This document shows positions 1 to 5,874 of a DNA stretch of 7,799 nt, in pieces (within the stretch, counting starts at the first letter, position 1; every line of letters begins with the position of its first letter). The stretch lies in the NCBI GenBank assembly GCA_947460065.1, contig CANHGF010000102.1:1-7799 (forward strand). The letters run 5' to 3'. The translations under genes were made by a program, and so were the position numbers. The notes below the pieces were generated by a model. The model was not told the origin of the DNA. It did no database searches and saw nothing but the letters and a program-made list of their open reading frames with translations. The DNA is from Comamonadaceae bacterium (GTDB lineage: Bacteria > Pseudomonadota > Gammaproteobacteria > Burkholderiales > Burkholderiaceae_C).

Positions 1-1
1 A

Positions 2-727
2 GCCAGCGTGAGCACCCGCGCGCAAGCCAACGCAGGCGGCTGGCTGCTCAACGGACAAAAGATCTGGACCACCCACGCCCACCACTGCCAGTACATGATC
101 GCCTTGGTTCGGACCTCGGGCCAGAAGGAGGATCGTCAGGCCGGGCTGTCTCAGCTCATCTTCGATCTGTCCCTGCCCGGGGTGAGTGTGCGGCCAATCC
201 GCGACCTCAGCGGCGACGCCCATTTTTCGGAGGTCTTCTTCGACCAGGTTCAGCTGGGCGCCGACGCCCTGATTGGCCAGGAAGGCAGCGGCTGGGCGCA
301 GGTCAACGCCGAACTGGCCTTTGAGCGCAGCGGGCCTGAGCGGATTTACTCCAGCATCGTGCTGTTCGACCTGTGGCTGCAGGTGCTGCGCCAAGGGGGC
401 GAGCGCAGCCAGGCCGCTACCGTGGGTCGGCTGAGCGCGCATCTGGCTACCTTGCGACACCTGTCGATGGCCGTCACCGCCAGGCTTGCTCAAGGCGAAA
501 GCCCGGTGATCGAGGCAGCCCTGGTCAAGGACCTGGGCACCGAATTTGAGCAGACGATCCCGCAGCTGATCGCCGCCTGCGCGGACCCAGGCGGCACCAG
601 CGCGCTAGAGCTGGAGCTGGCGGCCACGCTGGCTTATGTGATGCAGATGGCTCCGAGCTTTTCGCTGCGGGGCGGGACACGCGAGATCCTGCGCAGCATG
701 ATCGCGCGTGGTTTAGACCTGCGCTGA
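2..727 (+). CDS. Acyl-CoA dehydrogenase, subunit A of a probable heteromeric pair (5' end outside window)
   Basis: FAD-dependent alpha,beta-dehydrogenation of an acyl-CoA in the cytoplasm. The reading frame is open from base 2, so the GTG at base 8 is an internal valine and about 150 N-terminal residues are missing. Visible parts are the FAD-contacting beta-domain motif NGQKIWTT (near bases 53-76), the EVFFDQVQL / LIGQEGSGWAQVN stretch that closes the middle domain, and the C-terminal GGTREILR motif (bases 671-694). A glutamate in LAFER (codon 323-325) sits where isovaleryl-CoA-type enzymes carry their catalytic base; this alignment was made by eye. The usual RxxFGxxI flavin motif of the C-terminal domain is absent, whereas the next gene has it. 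Its stop codon overlaps the next gene's ribosome binding site. ACAD membership is confident; the substrate is unknown, and a steroid, alicyclic or branched acyl-CoA is possible. Confidence 0.88.
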   Translation, partial: ASVSTRAQANAGGWLLNGQKIWTTHAHHCQYMIALVRTSGQKEDRQAGLSQLIFDLSLPGVSVRPIRDLSGDAHFSEVFFDQVQLGADALIGQEGSGWAQVNAELAFERSGPERIYSSIVLFDLWLQVLRQGGERSQAATVGRLSAHLATLRHLSMAVTARLAQGESPVIEAALVKDLGTEFEQTIPQLIAACADPGGTSALELELAATLAYVMQMAPSFSLRGGTREILRSMIARGLDLR

Positions 728-732
728 GGAGG
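727..732 (+). promoter_or_regulatory. Ribosome binding site overlapping the upstream stop codon
   Basis: A perfect AGGAGG lies 5 nt before the ATG at 738. Its first base is the last base of the upstream TGA stop (725-727). Ribosomes finishing subunit A therefore terminate on the Shine-Dalgarno of subunit B, an arrangement typical of translational coupling and of subunits made in equal amounts. Confidence 0.75.
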
Positions 733-737
733 GTGAG

Positions 738-1718
738 ATGTTTGCGCAAGCGCTGGAAAAGATTTTGAGCGACCACGCCACCGGCGCGGTGGTGCGGGGC
801 ATTGAAGCCGGCCAGGCCGATCAGGGCCTGTGGAACACCATCGCGCAGGCCGGCTTTGCAGACCTGCTGCGCAGCGAAGACCAGGGCGGCGCAGGGCTGT
901 CGCTGCCCGAGTTGTTCCCTTTGCTGGTTTGTTTGGGTCGTTACGGCGTGCCGCTGCCCATAGGCCAGAGCTTCATCGCGCGCAGCCTCCTGCCCGATTG
1001 GCCGGACTTGCCGCCCGCTGCGATGGTGACACTGGCCCCCGTGGCTGTGCGCGCCATCGACGGCAGCTTGTGCTGTCCGAGCGTACCTGGCGGCCAGGTG
1101 GCCAGCCATATGCTGACAAGCCTGGACGGGAAATTGCTTTTGCTCGATGGCGCCCAGGCCCGGCGCGAGACCGTGGGTGATGGCCGCAGCCTGCTGGCTC
1201 ACCTCCACTGGGACAGCGTGCGCCCGGTGTGCGAGCGCGACGACGCCTCGCCCGCACTGCTCGCCTGCGCGGCCGCCTTGACGGCGGCCTTAATCAGCGG
1301 CAGCTTGCACCGGGCGCTAGAGATGTCCCTGGCGCATTGCAATACCCGCAGCCAGTTCGGCAAGGCCATCGGCAAGTTTCAGGCGATCCAGCAGCAGATC
1401 AGCGTCATGGCTGAGCAGGTGCTGGCCGGCTCCTTGGCTGCGCAGTCGGCCTTCCAGGGCACGGGGCTCACGCCCTCGCTGCTGGCGGCCGCAGTGGCCA
1501 AGTCGCGCGCCAGCGAGGCGGCGGCGGCCGTGGCGGCCAGCGCCCATGCGGTGCATGGCGCCATTGGCATGACCGACGAGTTTGACCTGTCCCTGTGCAC
1601 CCGCCGTCTGCATGAATGGCGTGTGCAGTACGGCGCAGAACTCTATTGGAATAAGCTCATCGGCAACGAGGTGTTGGCCGCCGATCGGCCTGTGCTCGAC
1701 ATCGTGCGGGCTCTCTGA
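738..1718 (+). CDS. Acyl-CoA dehydrogenase, subunit B of a probable heteromeric pair
   Basis: A 326-residue ACAD-family protein, shorter than the usual 380-400. It has an N-terminal helical domain (about 1-80, with a GFADLLRSEDQGGAGLS stretch), a shrunken and poorly conserved middle domain (about 90-165), and a well-conserved C-terminal helical domain (about 175-325). The flavin motif NTRSQFGKAIGKFQ starts at residue 202, with the FAD-contacting arginine at 204. HGAIGMT is at 273-279, matching the HGGxGYT element. The C-terminal catalytic motif (EGT / GGTxEIQR) is missing: the chain ends in RVQYGAELYWNKLIG. It lies 10 bp after subunit A, with a strong RBS. The inferred role is partner subunit, supplying part of the flavin site while the base comes from subunit A. 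A self-sufficient dehydrogenase is less likely given the missing motif. The end of the operon has no convincing terminator. Confidence 0.87.
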   Translation: MFAQALEKILSDHATGAVVRGIEAGQADQGLWNTIAQAGFADLLRSEDQGGAGLSLPELFPLLVCLGRYGVPLPIGQSFIARSLLPDWPDLPPAAMVTLAPVAVRAIDGSLCCPSVPGGQVASHMLTSLDGKLLLLDGAQARRETVGDGRSLLAHLHWDSVRPVCERDDASPALLACAAALTAALISGSLHRALEMSLAHCNTRSQFGKAIGKFQAIQQQISVMAEQVLAGSLAAQSAFQGTGLTPSLLAAAVAKSRASEAAAAVAASAHAVHGAIGMTDEFDLSLCTRRLHEWRVQYGAELYWNKLIGNEVLAADRPVLDIVRAL

Positions 1719-1764
1719 ACGGAGCGTGCGGCAGTCGCGGTTTTGCGCCTAGGGAAGACCCGGG

Positions 1765-1802
1765 AAGAAATATATTGAAATCCGAAAAAAATATATGAGA
1801 AT
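1765..1802 (+). promoter_or_regulatory. AT-rich island with direct repeat; probable promoter/operator of the ABC transporter operon
   Basis: This is a sharp AT-rich patch in GC-rich surroundings, just upstream of the SBP gene. The 11-mer AAGAAATATAT (1765-1775) recurs as AAAAAATATAT (1786-1796), 10 of 11 bases the same and exactly 21 bp apart, about two helical turns. TTGAAA (1775-1780) could be a -35 element, paired over 16 bp with GAGAAT (1797-1802) as a weak -10. If so, the repeats overlap the core promoter, a place where a dimeric regulator would repress. The repeat is directly visible; the promoter and operator roles are inference, and no regulator gene is in the window. Confidence 0.4.
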
Positions 1803-1824
1803 GGCTTGCCCACCATCATTTTCC

Positions 1825-1830
1825 CGGAGG
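1825..1830 (+). promoter_or_regulatory. Ribosome binding site fixing the start of the first SBP
   Basis: CGGAGG lies 5 nt before the ATG at 1836. It decides the start: the same frame could begin at a TTG at 1806, but that codon has no Shine-Dalgarno sequence and would push the signal peptide away from the N terminus. Confidence 0.75.
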
Positions 1831-1835
1831 AAGAC

Positions 1836-2912
1836 ATGACCCCAAGCGAATTCCCGACCACACCCGATGCCAGCAAGCGCCGCTCGATGATGATGGCCGC
1901 CGGCTTGGTCGCTGCGACGGCCCTGCCCCAAGCGCCGGCCTGGGCGCAATCCAAAGCGCGCACCGTCTCTGCGGCCGACTGGGCCAAGATCAAGGAAGCC
2001 GCCCGCAAGGAGGGCAAGGTCATCGTTTACGGCACCATGGGCCCGGCCCAGCATGAGCGCATCGTCGCAGCCTTCAATGCGGCCAACCCCGGCATCAAGA
2101 TGGAACTGGTGCGCGTGGTCGGTGCAGCGCTGACGGCCAAGGTCGAGCAGGAGCGGCAGCAGCCCAATGTCGTGGGCGCCGACCTGGTGCTCACGGCCGA
2201 CATCCGCTGGGCAGGTGACGCGGTCAAGAAGGGCTACCTCAAGACGCCGGTCGGCCCAGCCGCCGCTGCCTACCCGGACGCTTGGCTGCGTGGCGGTCAG
2301 GTGGCCCTGATGGCCCACACGCCGTGGGTGATGCACTACAACACCAATCTGGTCAAAACCCCGATCACCAGCTACCAAGATCTTTTGCGCCCGGAGCTCG
2401 CCGGCAAGGTCGGTGGCGTCTCGCTGGTCGCCGAAGTGGTGACCCTGTTTTACAAGTGGCTCGATGAATCCAACCCCGGTTACCTGGAGAAGTTTGCGGC
2501 GCAGAAGGTCAAGATGTACCCCAGCACGGTGGCGTCGGCCAACTCGACCGCCTCCGGAGAAATTTCTGCCGGGGTGTTCTCGGTGATTCCGGTCGATAAC
2601 GCGCTGCATGCCCAGAAGGCGCCGATGAAGACGGTGATTCCGGCCCAGGCCTACGGGTTTGCCTACGGCTCGGCCGTGCTGGGGTGGTCCAAGAATCCCA
2701 ATGCAGCGATGGTCGCGCAAGACTTCATCATGTCGGTCCAGGGGCAATCGGCCGTGGTCGGTAATGCCGAGGCCGCCAGCCCGCTGCCCAATGTGCCGGG
2801 TGCGCTTGATGTCTCCAAGATCAACCTGACGCTGATCGATTGGGACAAGGTCACCGCGGAGGGTGTGAAGACCTTCGAGGCGCGCTGGAACTCCCTGTTC
2901 GGCGCCCGCTGA
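1836..2912 (+). CDS. ABC transporter substrate-binding protein (family 1 / ferric-type fold), first paralogue
   Basis: A 358-residue periplasmic binding protein that captures the solute and delivers it to the permease encoded next. The N terminus is an export signal: KRRSMM at 14-19, a hydrophobic stretch, and a likely cleavage site AWA|Q after residue 37. The double arginine (15-16) suggests Tat export, though the full SRRxFLK consensus is not met. The mature part opens with EAARKEGKVIVYGTM, the standard first strand of this family, followed by YNTNLVKTP from residue 168 and DLLRPELAGKVGG. True ferric-binding proteins use two adjacent tyrosines shortly after a GE(V/I) motif. Here the matching stretch (GEISAGVFSVIPVDN, 241-255) has none, so iron is an unlikely ligand. 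It is the first gene of the transporter operon and is clearly related to the SBP at 5873-6913. The ligand is unknown; an organic anion is inferred from the catabolic neighbours. Confidence 0.9.
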   Translation: MTPSEFPTTPDASKRRSMMMAAGLVAATALPQAPAWAQSKARTVSAADWAKIKEAARKEGKVIVYGTMGPAQHERIVAAFNAANPGIKMELVRVVGAALTAKVEQERQQPNVVGADLVLTADIRWAGDAVKKGYLKTPVGPAAAAYPDAWLRGGQVALMAHTPWVMHYNTNLVKTPITSYQDLLRPELAGKVGGVSLVAEVVTLFYKWLDESNPGYLEKFAAQKVKMYPSTVASANSTASGEISAGVFSVIPVDNALHAQKAPMKTVIPAQAYGFAYGSAVLGWSKNPNAAMVAQDFIMSVQGQSAVVGNAEAASPLPNVPGALDVSKINLTLIDWDKVTAEGVKTFEARWNSLFGAR

Positions 2913-2935
2913 TCGCCGGCCATGGGGGTGCATCA

Positions 2936-2950
2936 CGCTCAGGATGAGCG
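2936..2950 (+). other. Intercistronic hairpin between SBP and permease genes
   Basis: CGCTCA (2936-2941) and TGAGCG (2945-2950) form a perfect 6-bp stem with a GGA loop in the 68-bp gap. No T-tract follows, so it does not look like a full terminator. In binding-protein operons such stems often protect the 3' end of the upstream message so that more SBP than permease is made; that role here is inference. Confidence 0.4.
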
Positions 2951-2980
2951 GGGATTGACGATGTCGGTCAGGACCGGGCC

Positions 2981-4696
2981 ATGAGCGGCACTGCGCAGCC
3001 GCGGGCCTGGTGGGGTCCCGGCGGTTGGGTCAGACGCAAGGCCCTGCCGCAGTGGGCCTGGATCATGCTGGCCCTGGTGGCCGGCTTCTTGGTGCTGTGG
3101 CCGGTGTTGCAACTGCAGGTCCGGGCCTTTGTCGATGAGGGCTCGGCCTTCGGGCGCATGATGGCCCTGCCGCGCATCGGCACCACCATGCAGACCACCT
3201 TGGTCCTTGCAGTGCTCTCCAGCGCCTTGGCCGTGATTCTGGGTACCTTGCTGGCCTGGTGCGCCTCGATGCTGCCCGCGCCGGTGCGGCGCATCGGCGA
3301 GCTGGCGCCACTGCTGCCCCTGGTCGTGCCCGCCGTGGCCGCGGTGACCGGCTGGATCTTTCTGCTCTCGCCCAATGTGGGCTACCTCAACATGGTCTTG
3401 CGGCTGTTGCCCGGACTGGAGGACATGCAGGAAGGGCCTTTCAACATCTACAGCGTGACCTGGATCATCATCATCACCGGCATGCTGCTGAGTTCCTTCG
3501 TCTACGTGTTCGTCTTCACCGGCCTGAAGAACATGGGCCAGGAGTTGGAGGCTGCGGCGGCGGCCTGTGGAGCCAGCGCGGCGATGCGGTTTTTCACCAT
3601 CACCTTGCCCCTGCTGCGCCCTTCCATCATTTTTGCGACTGGGGTGGTGTTCCTGCTCGGTCTGGGCCAATTCACCGCCCCCTTGCTGCTAGGGCGAACG
3701 GCCAAGATCGATGTGCTCACCACTGAAATGTTTTATCTGACCGAGCGGTTCCCGGTCGATTTTGGCCTGGGTGCCGCCCTGGGATTTCCCATTCTGGTGC
3801 TTGGGCTGGTGGTGGTGCTGCTGCAAAAGTTCGCCTTGGGCGAGCAAAAACGCTTTGTGGTGGTCTCCGCGCGCTCACGCTACAACATCCGCCAGACGCG
3901 CTGGTGGGCCGCCGTTGTCATCGGGTTGTATCTGCTGGTCACCACGGTGTTACCGCTGATGGCCCTGATTTATGTCTCGCTCTCGCCTTTCTGGTCGGGC
4001 ACCCTGGTTGTGCCCGAGTTGACGCTGCGGCACTGGAAATCGGTGCTGAACAATGTGGCCCTGGTCAATGCGGTTTGGACCAGCGTGAAGGTGTCGGTCG
4101 TCGGCATTGCCATCCTGATTCCATTTGGATTTTTCATGGCCTATGCGCTGCTGCAGTCGACCCGCGTCTTCAAACCGGTGCGCATGGCCATTGACCTATT
4201 TGCGACCCTGCCGATCGCCGTGCCCGCCTCGCTCATGGGTTTTGGCCTCTTGTTTGTGTATTCCCAGCCTCCGATACAGATCTACGGCACGACGGCGGTT
4301 TTGGTGGTGACCTATGTAACGCTCATGCTGGGGCATTCGACGCGGCTGCAGTTCACCACCTTGGTGGCCACAGGCCAGGAATTTCTGGAGGCCTCCAAAG
4401 CCTGCGGCGCAGGGCCGCTGCGCTCCTTCTTCCAGGTCATGCTGCCGATGTGCAGAAAAGGCATCGCCGCGACGGCCGCGCTGACCTTTGTCCTGCTCTT
4501 TCATGAATTTAGCGCCTCGCTGATGGTGCGCTCGGCCCGCACCCAGGTCATCGGCAGCGTGATGTACGACGTCTGGGCCGGCGGCATCTATTCGGAGGTC
4601 GCGGTGCTGGCCTTGATCATGGTGGTGGTCACCGTACTGGGGGTGTGCATCGCCGCCTGGATGGGCGGCACCGACGCCGCACAACAAAAGGGTTGA
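2981..4696 (+). CDS. ABC transporter permease, fused two-domain (FbpB/AfuB-like), 571 aa
   Basis: Inner-membrane channel of the importer. It is two tandem permease domains in one chain, each of about six predicted helices (roughly residues 26-285 and 305-560), as is usual for ferric-type importers. Each half has its own cytoplasmic EAA loop, which docks on the ATPase: E190 through G197 with a conserved LP at 209-210, and E470-A-S-K-A-C-G476 followed by MLP. With both EAA loops present, one polypeptide can serve an ATPase homodimer. The N terminus is a short cytoplasmic tail rich in Trp and Arg. The ATG at 2981 is the first ATG after an in-frame stop at 2945, with AGGA (2970-2973) as a modest RBS. 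The ATPase gene follows 3 bp after the stop. The family and role are secure; the transported solute is not. Confidence 0.92.
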   Translation: MSGTAQPRAWWGPGGWVRRKALPQWAWIMLALVAGFLVLWPVLQLQVRAFVDEGSAFGRMMALPRIGTTMQTTLVLAVLSSALAVILGTLLAWCASMLPAPVRRIGELAPLLPLVVPAVAAVTGWIFLLSPNVGYLNMVLRLLPGLEDMQEGPFNIYSVTWIIIITGMLLSSFVYVFVFTGLKNMGQELEAAAAACGASAAMRFFTITLPLLRPSIIFATGVVFLLGLGQFTAPLLLGRTAKIDVLTTEMFYLTERFPVDFGLGAALGFPILVLGLVVVLLQKFALGEQKRFVVVSARSRYNIRQTRWWAAVVIGLYLLVTTVLPLMALIYVSLSPFWSGTLVVPELTLRHWKSVLNNVALVNAVWTSVKVSVVGIAILIPFGFFMAYALLQSTRVFKPVRMAIDLFATLPIAVPASLMGFGLLFVYSQPPIQIYGTTAVLVVTYVTLMLGHSTRLQFTTLVATGQEFLEASKACGAGPLRSFFQVMLPMCRKGIAATAALTFVLLFHEFSASLMVRSARTQVIGSVMYDVWAGGIYSEVAVLALIMVVVTVLGVCIAAWMGGTDAAQQKG

Positions 4697-4699
4697 GCC

Positions 4700-5806
4700 G
4701 TGCAGGAACTCAAGATTGAAAAGCTGGTCAAACGCTATCCCGGTCGGGACCAGGTGGTTGCTGTCAATCAGGTTGACATCGATGTGCAGGCCGGAGAGAT
4801 GCTGGTCCTGCTCGGGCCCAGCGGCTGCGGCAAGACCACGCTGCTGCGCTGCGTTGCCGGCCTGGAGGATGCGCAGGAGGGGCGCATTGTGCTGGAGGGC
4901 CGGGCGGTGTTCGATTCGGCCAGCGGGCTCAATCAGCCCACCCATCTGCGCGACATCGGCATGGTGTTTCAAAATTATTCCTTGTGGCCGCACATGACGG
5001 TACAGCGTAATGTCGAGTACCCGCTGCGCGCGCGCCGCATGGGTGCCAGCGATCGCCTGGCCCGTGCCCGCGAGGTGCTGGAGGTGGTGCAGTGTGGGCA
5101 TTTAGCCGAGCGCTACCCGGCCATGCTCAGCGGTGGCCAGCAGCAGCGCATCGCGCTGGCGCGGGCACTGGCACCTCGGCCCAAGGTGATGCTGCTCGAT
5201 GAGCCCCTGTCCAACCTAGACGCCTTGCTGCGGGTCGAGCTGCGCACCCATCTGCGTGCCATACACCGTGAACTTGGCTTTACCGGCATCTATGTGACCC
5301 ATGATCAGCTCGAGGCCTTTAACCTGGGCACCCGGGTAGCGGTCATGAATGCGGGCCGCATCGAGCAGCTTGACAGCGCCCGCGCCGTCTATGAACGGCC
5401 GGCCACCGACTACGTGGCCCGCTTTCTGGGCATCCGCAATGCCCTGGAACTGCGCCGCGTCGACCGGGGCTGGAGCAGCGATGCCGGCGCCTTGCAGGGC
5501 GATCTGGCCGCCATCGAGCGCCGCGCCGACCGGATGCAGTTGTTTCTGCGGCCCCAGGCGCTGCGCCTGCACAGCCCCACGCAGGCCCTCTCTCAGGCTT
5601 CGCACCTGAGCCTCAGTGGCGGTCAGGTCCAGGAGGTGCTCTACAGCGGCGGCGAGGTGGACACGGTGCTGCGTTTTGGCGACACCACCCTTTATGCGAG
5701 CAGCCCGGCCGAGGGCGCCTCGTTCAAGCCCGGTGACCCGGTCACGGTGTCCTTCGAGGCCAGCAAGGCCTTGCTCTACATCGACGGCAAGCTCACCCTG
5801 GCTTGA
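4700..5806 (+). CDS. ABC transporter ATP-binding protein (PotA/FbpC/AfuC class), 368 aa
   Basis: Cytoplasmic ATPase driving the importer. The motifs are complete: Walker A GPSGCGKTT (39-47), Q-loop Gln91 in MVFQNYSLWPHMT, signature LSGGQQQ (143-149), Walker B VMLLDEP (163-169) with catalytic Glu168, D-loop SNLD (171-174) and switch His201. After the switch it reads DQLEAF where most relatives have DQEEAL, a small variation. Residues from about 250 on form a C-terminal regulatory (TOBE-like) domain, found in dimeric importers of the CUT1/ferric/polyamine type. The start is GTG, preceded by AAAAGGG at 4687-4693, with only 3 bp between the permease stop and this start, so it is co-translated with the permease. 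The C-terminal domain is weakly conserved, as usual, and gives no ligand clue. Confidence 0.93.
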   Translation: MQELKIEKLVKRYPGRDQVVAVNQVDIDVQAGEMLVLLGPSGCGKTTLLRCVAGLEDAQEGRIVLEGRAVFDSASGLNQPTHLRDIGMVFQNYSLWPHMTVQRNVEYPLRARRMGASDRLARAREVLEVVQCGHLAERYPAMLSGGQQQRIALARALAPRPKVMLLDEPLSNLDALLRVELRTHLRAIHRELGFTGIYVTHDQLEAFNLGTRVAVMNAGRIEQLDSARAVYERPATDYVARFLGIRNALELRRVDRGWSSDAGALQGDLAAIERRADRMQLFLRPQALRLHSPTQALSQASHLSLSGGQVQEVLYSGGEVDTVLRFGDTTLYASSPAEGASFKPGDPVTVSFEASKALLYIDGKLTLA

Positions 5807-5850
5807 CCGGCACAGGGATAGGACCCGGCCGAAGCCAAGTCCTCACCCCT

Positions 5851-5874
5851 CAGGGCCCATGCGCCCTGCGCTTT
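5851..5874 (+). terminator. Possible weak intrinsic terminator of the transporter operon
   Basis: CAGGGC (5851-5856) pairs perfectly with GCCCTG (5863-5868) around a 6-nt loop, followed by CGCTTT. It sits 45 bp after the ATPase stop, in the convergent gap and right beside the stop of the opposing gene. The T-run is only three bases, so termination may be inefficient. On the minus strand no T-run follows the stem. Confidence 0.4.

Noticed and set aside
8..10. GTG at base 8 as the start of the first ACAD
   Set aside because: The frame is open upstream to the window edge, and the sequence here is mid-protein ACAD (the ASVxTRA region before NGQKIW).
525..1208. A 227-codon minus-strand frame across the ACAD junction
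   Set aside because: It is antisense to both ACAD genes, with no motif and a low-complexity Arg/Ala/Gln-rich product.
1680..1694. GGCCG-CCGAT-CGGCC hairpin near the end of the second ACAD gene
   Set aside because: It lies inside the coding sequence with no T-run; in GC-rich coding DNA such stems arise readily by chance.
1806..1835. TTG at 1806 as the SBP start
   Set aside because: It has no Shine-Dalgarno sequence, whereas ATG at 1836 has CGGAGG at ideal spacing and places the signal peptide correctly.
1749..2936. A 395-codon open frame on the minus strand across the first SBP gene
   Set aside because: It is antisense to a clear SBP gene. Its composition (His-, Arg- and Gly-rich, no family motif) is typical of a high-GC shadow frame.
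2939..3670. A 243-codon minus-strand frame under the permease
   Set aside because: The product is dominated by His, Gln, Gly and Asp, the mirror of hydrophobic permease codons; this is a shadow.
4196..5101. A 301-codon minus-strand frame spanning the permease-ATPase junction
   Set aside because: It crosses two well-supported genes on the other strand, has no recognisable domain, and is rich in His, Gln and Gly as shadows are.
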